A stretch of DNA of 64,000 bases from Isoetes taiwanensis (Eukaryota > Streptophyta > Lycopodiopsida > Isoetales > Isoetaceae): NCBI GenBank assembly GCA_021234155.1, contig JAJEKV010000079.1, positions 312,001 through 376,000 on the forward strand, read 5' to 3'. Under the pieces are notes generated by a model. It had not been told where the DNA came from. It worked only from the letters and a program-made list of their open reading frames with translations, and made no database searches. Made by a program: the position numbers and the translations under genes. Position 1 is the first letter of the stretch. Each line of letters opens with the position of its first letter. Of the stretch, positions 10,735-21,870 are shown piece after piece.

Positions 10735-13700
10735 ATTCAGAGCATAAGTGTCACAGGGTGATATGTCCGTGCTCATGAATATGGTTGGTAGGCAGTTTGG
10801 CTTTATTGCTTCTTCTTCCAGGCGGACTAGTGGGGGTACTCTTATTGCTTTGAAGATGGATGTGTGTCACATACTCGTGATCGCATGTGTTTGGTCGGTG
10901 GGCAATAATTAAGTGGTTGGAGGGCGGGCAAGAGTGGGGGATTGTTAATGTTTATGCCCCTAATCAGCCTTCTCGCCGGGTGCTTTGTGGGCTACAAACC
11001 GAATAAGTTGGCGAGCCCTTGGTGGGTTGGGGTGTTGCTTGGTTGTTGTTAGGGGATTTCAATATGGTAGAGCGAGTAGAAGATCGCCTCGTTCGCGCAC
11101 CCGCTTGTGTGTGGATTTGAGAGGGACCAAAGTGGTCTCATTTGTTGCGTGATTTGCCTTGGTTGAGGTCCCAGGGGACTTGTCTTTCACTTATTGTAAT
11201 AGGCAGATTGGTGCGGTAGGCGTATGCTAGGCATGACCGGTGCTATGCTTCCCCACGCGCATTGGATGGTGTGCCCCTCTTTGCGCCGGAGTAACATTCT
11301 CGTCTACCTCCATTTCTGATCATTACCCTCGTGTTTTGTCCGGTCGGGTGCGGTTGCCTCGGCCTTGGACGGTGTTCCGCTTTGAACACCCGGCCGGGCT
11401 GATCGCGGATTTCTCGGCCCCTGCCGTGGAGTTGTGGCTTGATACCTTTTCATCTCCGAAGGGTATGTCCGGTATGGTGACCCGCTGGCCAGCGGTGAAG
11501 CGTTTTGCTAAGGTCTTTGGTAGGCGCGCAGCGGCAGGGCGCGGGAGTTGCATAGTCTTTATCGAGTTGGAGAAGATTCGCGCGACCTTCCGATGGCATT
11601 AGGGAGAATGCAAAGTGTTGCAACAGATTGTTGCTTTGGAGCAGGTTAAAGTGCATGAGGCGCGTGTGAAGGCAGCCCTTACCTGGTTGAAGGAGGGGGA
11701 TACAAGTTCGCGGTGTTCTTCGGTGAGCAGCCTAGGCCGGGCGGCGATGCAAAGATCTATGGCGTCCCTTGCTTTGCCTCGATGGCCGGACTTTGGAGGA
11801 TCCCCCCGAGTTGCAGAGGTATGTGCATGCTCATTTCTCGTGGTTTTTGCGCAGCGCACTCTTCCTATGAGCAGGAGATCACGGGGAGCTTGTTTTGGGG
11901 GGTGTTAAGCCATCTATTTTGCCTCACCAACGTGAGAGCTTGGAGCAGGAGCTCTCGTCGAGAGGATTTAGCGGAGGCATGTATGTGCATGGCCAAGGAT
12001 AAATGTCCTGGGCTGGATGGCATCCCCCGGGAGTTCTTTTCAGACTTATTGGGAGTGGGCTGGTGAGTCCGTGGTACCGTGTATCTTGAGTTGCCGCAGT
12101 CTTCTCACATGGATAGGATCTTGAATACCGCATGCATTTCCTTGATTCCTAAGGTTAAGCAGACCTTCTACTATTAATGATTGGAGGCCTATATCCTTGT
12201 TGTTCTCTCAGGTACAAGATTATTGGGCGAAAAAGCCCCGGCCGAGAAGTTGAAGCCGGTGTTGACTTCTTCCATTAGTAAGGTGGGAGGAACATTTTGA
12301 CTAATGTTGCCGCAGACTTATGAGGGCCTTTATTGGGCCAGAGAATGTGTCAAGGCATTGCCTATCTTAAGCTTGACTTTGCCAAAGCTTATGATAGTGT
12401 CCGTGGGGAGTTCTTATCCGCCATGATGTTAGCGCGCTATCGTGGTCCACGCTTTACAGAGACGATCATGAAGCCGCATAGGTCACCAGACGGCCACGGT
12501 GGTGTGCGGGGTGAACCCTCCGCCTTTTCTCCTTAGGCAGAGGGTGCGGCGGGGGTGCCCTTGGCACCATTTTTGTTTACGATTGTGGCGGAGGCCTTTG
12601 TCTTTAGTTGTTTTTGGCTGCAGTGGAGGGGGGGGTGGTGGTTGGGCTTCTGGATGCGGGATGGTAGTCGCCAGATTATTAACCGATTCCGATGACACTT
12701 TTTCTCTTCTTGGTGGCGTAAGAGAGAAATTTTGCGGAATGTGAAGGGTTTGCTGGATACTTTCTCCTTGGCCTCGTGCATTCTTCTCGAATTGGGGCAA
12801 ATGTCGCATTATGGGCCCAGCTTGACTCGCCTCCCCTTGTTTGGCTCTATTCCTTGGAAGGTGCTTCCGGGTAATGTGTGTACTAAGTGTTGGGTATTCC
12901 CTTTGGAGGGGATGTTTCCATGGGGAGGGTGTGGGATGAGATTTTGCGTGGGTTGCAGAAACACCTCAATTGGTGGAAGGGTAGCAAGTTGTCCATGGCG
13001 GTGTAGGATCACTATTGCCAAGTCAAGACTTTGTAGCACTCATGTGTATACAAAGATCTGGCGATGTTAGCTCCGAGGGTAAGATACGTGCTTTGGATAA
13101 GATTGTTCAAATTTTGTGTGGGGCGGGGATGATGAAGGGGCGGTTGTTAAAGTGGCTTGGTGGAAGTGTCTCGCCCGAGGAGGATGGGGGCTTGGCCATT
13201 CCGATTTGGGCACCGCATAGTAAGGTGTTGGTCTCTAAGTTTATTTGGAGCATTCCGCAGGATGGAGCATCTTCTCCGGTGCGGCACTATTGTGGCAATC
13301 TCTTCGCCATTGTGTGGCATTTGGAAAGTCGCCCCTGCATGTAGAGTTGCCCCGGGCACGCAAGTATGGTCTCCGCCTTTCCCACATGCATCCCCTTTTC
13401 TCACGGGGTGTTGCGGGTTTGGGATCACACGGCGCGTGTGTGCTCTTCCGCCTAGATTATGCCCCGGGTTTATCACCACTCTTCTCCTTTCTTGTGGGTT
13501 CCTCTACCCCTCAAGCAGATTACTTGCCCTTGGTCGCCATCGTGCATGCTCTGACGAGAAGCCCGTTGGAGGCGAGCTGCCGCGGCTCACCTTGGAGGAT
13601 TGGTATTGGGATGGTCGGCTAGCCGTGGAGAGTTCTTTCGAGCTCGCCCGCCTCAAGGACGCTGGACAGGGCTATCCGGGAACAAGTGGCGGGAGTATTC

Positions 13701-13990
13701 CGCCACACATACCTATAGTCCCTCGTGGTGATGTGGTGGTGCGTGTTTGGAAGGTTCATCCAGATGTTGTATCTTCTTGTTTTGTGCGGTCTTGTTACCG
13801 GGTGTTGGCTATTCATGACACTCTGCCCCTTCGTGCAAGTGGTCTCTCGCGAGCTCCGGGTTCTCGATGGCGCCGGTTTGGACGTGGACATGGAGCTCAC
13901 TTCCCCATCAAGGTTCGGGTGCTTCGTGGCAGGTGGTGCACCTGCCATCGTGGTGAATGTCCTTGTGAGTCGGGTTTAGGCCGGGTGTGA
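10735..13990 (+). pseudogene. LINE ORF2 remnant: endonuclease and reverse transcriptase
   Basis: The endonuclease part shows SSSRRTSGGTLIALK near 10810, GIVNVYAPNQPSRR near 10940 and LLGDFNMVERVEDR near 11050, typical of the AP-endonuclease of plant L1 elements. The RT part shows KCPGLDGIPREFF (11998-12040) and YLKLDFAKAYDSV (12362-12400). A frameshifted GCP-LAPFLFTIVAEAF follows near 12555-12595. The catalytic YADD box is damaged (DSDDTF near 12690). Stops and frameshifts are frequent, so no functional protein is made. Downstream sequence to about 14240 holds the C-terminal region and 3' UTR. Confidence 0.85.
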
Positions 13991-14518
13991 GCCCTCTTTG
14001 CCCTTTGTTGTGGCCTTCATCGTGAGACCGTGGAGCATTATCCGGTTTTATGCCCTCACCTTGCAAAGGTTGCCCGGGATTGGGTCGGGGCCTGTTTTGT
14101 GAGATTGAATAGCCAACAATTGCCGCTTCATGTATATCCTCGGTGCTTGGCCGCCAGACGCAAAGCAAGCCTTGCATCCGTGCGTGGCTTGGTTGGTGTG
14201 GTTGATTTGGAAGCGGCGGCGGTTGTGGATCTTTAGGGGGATTCAGCCACTGCGGCCTCTCCGATTCTCGACTCAGGTACAAGCTATTTCAAAGCTTTTT
14301 GGTGTTCCCGGGATTAGTAGAGCGGAAGTTTTCCATTTGGCGGGACTTCTTGGGTGTGGTAGATGGTGATGGCCAGTTTGTACAGCAGTAGAGTTGCAGT
14401 TGTTGTGGAGTGTCGAGGTATCACTGTCTCTTTGGGGCAGTTCTCCTTCCTCCTCACTTGCTTTGTAACATTACCATTCTTTTAATATATTGCTGACACA
14501 GTTCTTCAAAAAAAAAAA

Positions 14519-15507
14519 GAATGGTGCATGATAGCATTGTATGTGGATGACAATATAATGGTAGCAAATGAAAAAAAGATATTAGAGCATTGTAAAGGCT
14601 TGCTGAATAAACATTTTAAAATGACTGATCTTGGAGAACTAAAAAGGTTTTTGGGGATAGAGGTGTTGAGAGACAGAAAAAACAAAATTATAACATTGAG
14701 TCAAAGGGGGCAGATTCAAAATATGCTTGACAGGTTTGGAATGAAGGACTGTAATGCCATTCCAATGATATCTGGACTTAAAATATCAAGGCATATGTGT
14801 CCACAAAATGATGAAGAAAGAGAACAAATGGAAGGAGTGCCCTATATGTCATTAATAGGATGTTTATCCTATGTGGCAAATTGTACAAGACCTGATATAG
14901 GCTTTGCAGTAAATATGCTGAGCAGATACCACTATGACCCGGGGAGAACACATTGGATTGCAGCTAAGAGAATACTAAGGTATTTTTGAAAGGCACAATT
15001 GACTTTGGAATAAAATATAATTCAGATGACATGATTCTCAAAGCATACTGTGATGATGACTGGGGAGGGGATTTAGATCAAAGGAAATCCACTTCTGGAT
15101 ACATAACATTACTAGGAGGAGCACCAGTGTCGTGGAAATGTAAAAAACAAGAAAACATAGCTCTATCTACTGCAGAAGCAGAGTACAACTTAGCTTGTTT
15201 GATTGCTAAGGAGATTGTATGGGAAAGGAGGCTTTTGAATGAATTGGGATGCTACCAAATGTTGCCTACAGTCTTATTCTGTGATAGTACCAGCTGCATA
15301 GCAATGACAAAAAATCCTGTTCTACATGAAAGAACAAAATATATAGAAATGGAGTTACATTTTATTAGGGATTTGGTCTCCAAAAATTTGTTACAATTAC
15401 ACTCTGATGAACAGGTAGCAGACATATTGACCAAAGCTCTACCTATTAGAAGATTTGAGAAACTCAGAAGTTCCATACAGTGCAGCAAATCAGAAAATAT
15501 TACATGA
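14519..15507 (+). pseudogene. Ty1/copia reverse transcriptase C-terminus and RNase H
   Basis: This is the third piece of the copia polyprotein. It opens with EEWC/MIALYVDDNIMVA; YVDD is the RT catalytic box. FKMTDLGELKRFLGIEV, SLIGCLSYVANCTRPDI and HWIAAKRILRY follow. A one-base shift in a T run at about 14985 moves into LKGTIDFGIKY and the RNase H domain. The RNase H part shows AYCDDDWGGD, KSTSGY, LSTAEAEY, LFCDSTSCIAMTKNP and HERTKYIEMELHFIRD, so its acidic active-site residues are present. The frame ends with an ADILTKALP motif and a normal stop. Only the frameshifts and insertions disable the polyprotein. Confidence 0.92.
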
Positions 15508-16159
15508 AGGGGAAATATGTGAGAAAAAGGATCATGTAATATTTATTCAATGTTGTGGCATCTTGATAACTTGAGTGTTGAAACCAGATTATGATCATTG
15601 GAACAAGCTCTTTATGGGAAAAGCAAACATTGAGTTAGTATGGTTGAAAAACCTAATATATGAAGGGGGCTTTAAACGTTTGAAAAGGTAAGTTATTTTT
15701 GGTGATTCAATTATAGGCAGATATTGCTTAAAATATTAAGCAATAGCAAGGTGACAATTAAAGGTTTTTCGGATAAGCCTGCCTATCGGTCCGGCATTGT
15801 AGAGATCGATCCGGCACTAGAGCTGGATCGTTTAATATAAAAACAAAGGAGAATGAATTCTTGATTAGAGATTTTGCATTGTATGATGCCGGTCTAGTTG
15901 AATCAATCAACAAGAGCTTGGGTTCTCGGAGTTAATTATCAAATGCTACAGTGATCGGGTTAATCCCATATGAACAGTAAAACTACTGTAGCAACCAATG
16001 GTTATTTAAAATATTGAACATGTCTGGATTATGATATGCATTTCTATCTTGTTCTTACGTTGTTTAAAGGTGTTTGGACAATATCTATCTAGACTATTTT
16101 CTTCACTGACTGCATCAGCTAAAACATTAGCATTGGTAGAATAAAGAGGTCGATCGGAC
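15508..16159. other. Non-coding region behind the copia RNase H, LTR not identified
   Basis: Two purine tracts (GAAGGGGAAA near 15506 and GAAGGGGGC near 15662) could be polypurine tracts starting a 3' LTR. No matching 5' LTR sequence exists upstream of 3088 in this window. The LTRs are therefore missing, unrecognisably diverged, or outside my ability to align by eye. Confidence 0.4.
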
Positions 16160-16868
16160 TTGTGTGTACTTTTGCATTGTCTGTATGGACAGCAGTTGAT
16201 GGTAGGTGCGTTATGTGCCAACAATCTGTGTTGCAGCCAATATGGATGGTGTGGATCCACAGATGCCTACTATGGTACAGGATGCCAGAGCCAATGTAGC
16301 TCTAATAGTAATGGGCGATGTGGAACCCAAAGAGGGGGAGCCCTATGTCCTAATAACCTTTGTTGCAGCCAATATACATCTGTTTACTGTGATACTGGTT
16401 GCTAGAGCCAATGTAGTAGTTCAAGCAGCAGTAGTAGTTCAAGCAGCAGTAGTAGCAATGGGCATGTGACTTACTATACCAGTCCATTTGTTCGTAAGTA
16501 GACATTGATTTGAGATATGTTTTTTTCTTTTCCCATTCCAATGATAAAACTCAATTCAACTTGTTTCTATGCCTCCAGCTTCTGCATGCTATGGATATGA
16601 TACCAGCCCATTTCCATCTGGCTACCTCATAGCCACGACAAGTTTAGACCTCTACAACATTGGCATCCGTGGTGGCTACTATACTATGATGTCACATGTA
16701 AGGATGCAGTTTCAAGACTTACAGGAGGTTGCGCTGGCAACCCCAGTGTCACTGTCAAAGTCGTGGATCATTGCTTTGGTTGCGATGCTAACTCTTTCGA
16801 TCTTTTATATGAAGCTTTTTCTCGAATTGCAAATGTTAATGTTGGGAAGATCAATATTTCTTTGTAAC
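16160..16868 (+). pseudogene. Broken gene: two hevein chitin-binding domains plus EG45/PNP-like barrel domain
   Basis: Domain order is hevein, hevein, Ser-rich linker, double-psi beta-barrel. The first hevein domain reads [16 protein letters not shown] then TGCQSQC. The second reads [14 protein letters not shown] then CDTGC, with a short deletion in the middle. A CAG-to-TAG change then stops the frame at 16402-16404; the equivalent codon in domain 1 is CAG. The linker is poly-Ser, then HVTYYTSPFV. A GT-AG intron (about 16495-16578) joins it to PSACYGYDTSPFPSGY. A two-base insertion near 16680 shifts the frame before DVTCKDAVSRLTGGC, VVDHCFGCDANSFDLL and AFSRIANVNVGKINI. Secreted chitin-binding plus EG45/expansin-like proteins are cell-wall or defence proteins. 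The signal peptide exon was not found. Nonsense, frameshift and deletion together make it a pseudogene. Confidence 0.82.
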
Positions 16869-17292
16869 TATAGTCATAGTAGTAAAATTCAATTCATGTC
16901 TCATTGTAATGGCTATTCATATTTGGTACTTGAAGTCAGGGTTCGTTGAAGATGAAAGCCATACTCTTCTGAGTTGCCCTACTTTTGAGATAGTCCGGAA
17001 TCATTTTTTGACCTTAGCATTCCATTCCACGCTTCCACAACTTCTCAGAGCACCATCTGTGCATGACTTGGCATTATACATACTTGAGGTTCTAGATAAA
17101 CGTCTGCAATTATTGAGCCCTCATTAGTCATCATTACTGCAAAGGTTTTTCCCTTGAAAACCTTTCGAGGCAGGGGGTTTTTAATCCTAGTAGTAATGAT
17201 TGTACTAGCCCATTGTATGGGTCCCATGACCTGGTCTCCGTGGACGTTAAAAAAACTATTCTATTCTATTCTATTCTATTCTATTCTATTCT
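16869..17292 (+). mobile_element. 5'-truncated LINE 3' end with (ATTCT)n tail
   Basis: The frame from about 16909 reads WYLKSGFVEDESHTLLSCP, then TFEIVRNHF, and ends at SPH plus stop near 17127. It matches the C-terminal His/Cys-type region of a LINE polyprotein. The 3' UTR carries ATTACTGCAAAGGTTTTTCC and GGTCTCCGTGGACGTTAAAA, both shared with the copies at 20003-20160, 21814-21870 and 32671-32860. It ends in a pentanucleotide tail (ATTCT repeats, 17257-17292) rather than poly(A). The left edge is placed just behind the stop of the hevein/EG45 pseudogene. Confidence 0.75.
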
Positions 17293-19022
17293 TGGTTCTT
17301 GACAGATTTGTACTTCCACCAGGCTTTAAATGATTGCATCTGATTTGCGTTGTTTTGGAACTCTACACGTGCATATACATTTTGATGTATTCGTTATTTG
17401 TACTTAAAAATCCAATGGTTTATAATCCAATGGTTAAACAAAAAAAATAAAAAAAGGCTGACAAAAAATATTCAATTTGGAATGATTAGAACAATTGTTT
17501 TTCTACTGGATTACATGTAACTGAATTAAAAAAATGGAGGGGCATAAACCTATATAAAAACATGCTTTATGTAATATGTACAAAAACTAAATTGATTAGT
17601 CAATGGCTTTATTTTTGTCTGGCAAAGAATTGAGAAACCACAGATTATAGAGAATTGCCACTTTAGATGGAGGATTTTATCTGTGAAAAAACTGATCATG
17701 TGGCCGGCTATAAAGGCCCTCCATGTGAAACATGGATGGCCAAGTGGCAATGTAAATATTCTTGGAGTATGGTAATTTTGATCTTGGAGCATGGCAATTT
17801 TAATCTTGGATATAATGAAAGAAAATAAAATTACTAGACTATTTGGTTGTGTCAAATAATAAGTTTACGAACTCACAAACTTTACATATGTAAAGCATTA
17901 TAGAAAGCTTGATAGAAAAGAGAGATACATATCTAGATTTCATTCAACCATATTGAAATACAAATTGTACACATAAGAATAGAATATTGTGAACGAGGAG
18001 CATATTTGGATAAGCTCTAATTATTTAAATTAAGAACATCTTATGTCTAATGATGACAAGTTTGTCAAATAAAAAAGTCTTTATCCTCACAAAGAAAACT
18101 CAGAATATACTTGTTACATGTCATTTTTCATGACTATCCCTATGCAACAATTGCATCACATTTGTGACCTCTTATGATTTAATCTTTAGGACACAATGAC
18201 ATCCTGGTAAAAGCTCAAACGTGAGATTAAACTAGTGGATTAACCAACACGAGGAAGAATTAGAAAATGGGCAGTTCGCCAAATGGACGTTGCTATTAAT
18301 CTTATACTAAAATAGTATAATGACACTCCAATTCCATCATCTCAATTCCATATTTTAAAGAATAGAATAGAATAAATCAAGACAAGATAGACTCAATCAT
18401 GCACAATGCACATATACGATTGCAAAGTTCGTAAAGACTAGGCTTGTTGCTCCATCATCATCAAATAAGAAGATGAAGTAAAAGCGCAAAGCTCTGAGCA
18501 TTGAAGTGGCTTTTTTCCAACTGGTTATTGAAAACATCAAAAGCCTTATGCCCCAATAAGGCTTTAAAAAGCATCCGAAAGTGCTTCAAAAGGATTTTTG
18601 TGTAGGATTTGAACCCACAAATCCCAAAATTTCATTCGCGCATCAGGAAAATGTGAAGGTCTGAAGCAGGAAAATGATCTAAATCTCGAAAAGGAAAGAC
18701 TTAAGGCCTCGCCTTCACAGCATGACAAAATAAAAACAGGGAAGAAATGATTATCGTGAAATTTATGAGATCCGTGAAAGACGAATCTGTGAGCAAATGC
18801 AGATGCGGGGGGAGGTCCTAACAATTTTGCGCCTGCTCTGTTTGGATGATCCAACCCATCAAAATAATGTGCTATGTATCGCATTGAGGGTTTCCCTCAA
18901 AACTAGTCCTTATTCATTTGGCAAAATCATTTGACTTTCAAACTGTTAAATCGCTCAGGTACTTTAGATTGGGTTTTAAATCAAAAAATAGATAAAATGA
19001 TTTGCATTTTTTGAATCACAGC
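17293..19022. other. AT-rich non-coding stretch
   Basis: No gene or transposon boundary is supported. A short GAATAGAATAGAATA microsatellite lies at about 18360-18375. A B-box-like GGTTCAAATCC on the minus strand near 18605 lacks the rest of a tRNA. Confidence 0.5.
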
Positions 19023-19096
19023 GCCGTCCTAGCTCAGTTTGGTAGAGCGCGTGGCTTTTAACCACGTGGTCGTGGGTTCGAGTCCCACGGACGGCG
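19023..19096 (+). tRNA. tRNA-Lys (anticodon UUU)
   Basis: A full cloverleaf is visible. The acceptor stem GCCGTCC/GGACGGC has seven perfect pairs. The D-arm is GCTC/GAGC, the anticodon stem CGTGG/CCACG with loop CTTTTAA (anticodon TTT), and the T-arm GTGGG TTCGAGT CCCAC; the discriminator base is G. The A box (TAGCTCAGTTTGG) and B box (GGTTCGAGTCC) are intact, and no intron is present. The D-loop is nine bases long. It decodes AAA and AAG lysine codons in cytoplasmic translation. The 3' CCA is not encoded, as expected for a nuclear gene. Confidence 0.97.
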
Positions 19097-19121
19097 GTGC
19101 TTGTTATCTAAGTCTCCTTCG

Positions 19122-19125
19122 TTTT
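19122..19125 (+). terminator. Pol III T-run terminator of tRNA-Lys
   Basis: The first run of four T residues downstream of the tRNA lies 26 bases behind the discriminator base, in CGTTTTGG. A minimal TTTT is a usable but weak RNA polymerase III stop. Confidence 0.5.
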
Positions 19126-19407
19126 GGTCTGAAAATGCCCTCGCTGCCGCTTCGTTTTCTGAAGATGCCCTCGCTGATTTTGTTATTTTCTTTTGATTTG
19201 AACCCAGAATGCGTAGTTAAAACGAACACTTTCAATGTTTATACCTAGGTGGCTCCAGTCTTTATATCTCTAAATTTTGCAACCCAACAAGTATGATCTC
19301 AAAATTGCACAAGAAAATTATATTTTGCTTTGCTACTATGCATGATTGCAAAACTATTTGGTGGACGTCATCCCCACACATTGACATGAGAACGTAAAAC
19401 ATAAAAT

Positions 19408-19440
19408 TGATAAGAACCAATCGGCCTATGGAACCCTGTG
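19408..19440 (-). mobile_element. Short fragment of the (ATTCT)n-tailed LINE 3' UTR
   Basis: ACCAATCGGCCTATGGAACC matches the 3' UTR word of the LINE copies at 20003-20160 and 32671-32860 (ACCAATCGGCCTATGGGACC). The simple-repeat tail is absent. Confidence 0.5.
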
Positions 19441-19552
19441 CGGACAGTATAGGGTGTGACTTTAGCGCATAATCTCCCTCCACAGTATATTAATTTAATC
19501 ATCACTAGTGAACATGTGTTCGACATTGCCGCATATAAGTAGAAGCATGTAT

Positions 19553-19641
19553 ATTACCTCTATTGGAGAATGATCCCATGGCATTGTACCATATGGATTA
19601 CCTTTATTGGAAGGATGATCCCATGGCATTGTACCATATGG
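19553..19641. repeat. 44/45-bp tandem duplication
   Basis: Two adjacent units share ATTACCT(C/T)TATTGGA and TGATCCCATGGCATTGTACC, ending ATATGGATT. They differ by two or three changes, so the duplication is fairly recent. Non-coding. Confidence 0.8.
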
Positions 19642-20002
19642 ATTGTCTTCAGTGTAAGGCTATGTTACCATGAGTGGGACTAGACTTCAAAGTTTTGGGA
19701 TACTTTGCTAAAAAACTGACAAAACAGATTGGTGCATCGTTTTCACGAGACGACCACTTCAAACAAACGCATCAAAGCTTTTATAAATCCCAGGGCGGTT
19801 TTGGAAAATGAAAGTTTTACATGGGTTTCTTTTGGTCAGGCTTTGCATCCATCCGAAACCCTAGGAGTGACATATGGACCCTAGGAGCATATGAGCCTTC
19901 AATGTAAGGCTAATATGCAATAGGAGTATAGAAAATACTTAATAAAGTTAACCAAATAAACCAAACATGGCCAAAAAAAAACAAACATGTTTATAAAATC
20001 AA

Positions 20003-20160
20003 ATATAGAATAGAATAGAATAGAATTTTTTTTTTATCGTCCACTGAGACCAATCGGCCTATGGGACCCAGAAGGAGCGCAGCAAACTTATTACTGTCCG
20101 GGTTAAAAAACCCCCGCCTGAAGGGTTTTCGAGGGAAAAACCGTGGCAGTAATAAGAATG
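20003..20160 (-). mobile_element. 5'-truncated LINE 3' end with (TTCTA)n tail
   Basis: Plus-strand TAGAATAGAATAGAATAGAA followed by a T run, ATCGTCCACTGAGACC and AATCGGCCTATGGGACCC is the reverse complement of the LINE tail at 17120-17292. The 3' UTR hairpin-like words TTTTCCCTCGAAAACCCTTC and GCGGGGGTTTTTTAACCC are present. It retains only about 150 bp of the element. Confidence 0.75.
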
Positions 20161-21813
20161 TTGTCAAACTGTACAAGTATACATCATCATAAAATAAATG
20201 TGTATGTACATGTCAAGTGCGTGCCCGAGGACATAGCTGATCTCGCAAGCATAAGTAGAACTCAATCGGGCAATCCGCACCATAAACAGTTCCCGCGACT
20301 GATTGGTATTGTCGATCATAAGTACAATTCTACTATAGACGGGTATGAAAATAGGCATCTATTGTACACCCCAAAAAAAAAAAAAAAAAAAAAAAAGCAC
20401 CCTTGTTTTCTTTTTCCCTCTTCATTCGGACAATCGTGCCTGTTGCACAATTTTTTGAAGGGCACGATACATTTATCTTGCCTGTATCTCACAAATTTAA
20501 TAATGTTTTTTGTAGATGGCAGGGCGAATCTGTCCCATTTTTTCTTCTTTCTATTTTTCCTTCTCTGTTGCAGATCAATGATGGCTTTTAATAAGCAAAA
20601 CTTGGGAGGGTTAGCTCTGCCACTTCAGTTCCATCGCCAAATGCCCAAATGCCTAATTCTGTCACCGGCACAAACCCTAAACCTACCCCATCCTCCTCTA
20701 CCCAAAAAACAGGCACCCCTTCTGTATGTTGATTGCATGCTGGAATGCCATCTTCTGCTTCTATTCACAGAAGCATCAGAGGACAAACCGCCTTTTGCTT
20801 CCATTCATATAAAAGAAAAGAAGAAGCTAGAATTGCAGCAAAAGGCGGCATGCTGCCGCGAAAAGCTTTGAGTTTTGGATGGCCATGGCTGTAAAATATA
20901 TGTTGGTTTGCAAGCAGGGCGAGTATTTCACCTCCATCCATTTTTTCTGCTGCTTTTGCTCTGCAGATCGAGAGCTAAGCCAATGGATTCTATTTTATGG
21001 CCAAAAAATAGAAAGCTCATTATGGTATTCCTTCTGCTCCTGAAAACAGAGCACATTGAGATTAAAAGATTAAAAAAACAAATTAGAACACCGAATTTGA
21101 ACAATTTTGAGCTTAAGCACATGCAAAATTTTGTGACGAGATGATGGATTTGTGGATCAGATAGGTCAAGTTGCCGAAATTGAGCATTTTGTTTAGAAGA
21201 AGCAGATGAAGAAGCAGAAGTAAAAAGTGCCACAGATAGGCCTACTGATATATTTCAAAAATCGTGGTTTAACCTGCATAACATACGAACAGATGGCGTA
21301 GAAACAAACAAAAAAATGGAGAAAAGTAAAAAAAAGGCCACAACCTTGATGCCCTGTTTTGATCGTATTCTTAACACAGAAGGGAGTGCGTCCTCTGAGA
21401 GGATTAGAAAAATCTTAGATAAAAAGATGTTAGAGCTAATAATTAATGTTTTGGTTCTAAGTCAATCAAACCCTTTGAATAATTGTTCCCAATCAATCTG
21501 CTTCTCTTAAAATCTTTGAAATGCAATGTTTAAAAACTATCAAGTGCAAGCCCTAAAGTCTTATTAATTTTAGACTCGGCTCAAAACAACTAAATAATTT
21601 CTAGCTGACCTGGGCATTAATTTACTCTATCATTGTTAACACCTTCGTTTCTAAGAAAAAATTATCAAATGTTAATCCACCATTTTTAAAAAGTATAAGC
21701 AATTTTTTAAATCGACAACAAGAGGCTAAGGATTATAAAAAATTAACACCTTCATTTCTAAAAAGTGTAATCAATTGTTTTAAACCAATAAGAGAAGCCC
21801 CTTGAATACACAT
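20161..21813. other. AT-rich non-coding stretch with a 24-base A run
   Basis: A 24-base A run lies at 20373-20396. A 242-codon open frame crosses it (20143-20871, plus), but it begins in LINE 3' UTR, reads the A run as poly-Lys and shows no domain, so I do not call it a gene. Confidence 0.5.
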
Positions 21814-21870
21814 ATGAAAAATAGAATAGAATAGAATAGATTTTTTAGCGTCCACAGAGACCAATAGGTC
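21814..21870 (-). mobile_element. Short LINE tail fragment with (TTCTA)n
   Basis: TAGAATAGAATAGAATAG, a T run, AGCGTCCACAGAGACCAATA and GGTCATG repeat the terminal 50 bp of the LINE tails at 17292 and 20003 before diverging. Confidence 0.6.

Larger units (their letters stand above)
8595..14518 (+). mobile_element. LINE (L1-like), apparently full length, inserted in copia RT
   Basis: The element is 5,924 bp and ends in TTCTTC followed by a poly(A) run (14508-14518). It is flanked by a perfect 14-bp target-site duplication GAATGGTGCATGAT (8581-8594 and 14519-14532), extendable to 16 bp if two A residues are counted. Removing the element restores the copia reading frame. The 5' end starts GTTTTTTCGGGCGCTGGCGC. 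Composition is distinctly GC-richer than the host copia sequence. Coding remnants run in the order ORF1-like region, endonuclease, reverse transcriptase and C-terminal zinc-knuckle-like region, all broken. Its last 100 bp recur at 32595-32670 on the minus strand. Confidence 0.93.

Noticed and set aside
18595-18640. Minus-strand B-box GGTTCAAATCC suggesting a tRNA
   Set aside because: A T-arm can fold, but there is no acceptor, D-arm or anticodon arm.
20143-20871. 242-codon plus-strand open frame
   Set aside because: Starts at GTG inside LINE 3' UTR and reads a 24-base A run as poly-Lys; no recognisable domain.
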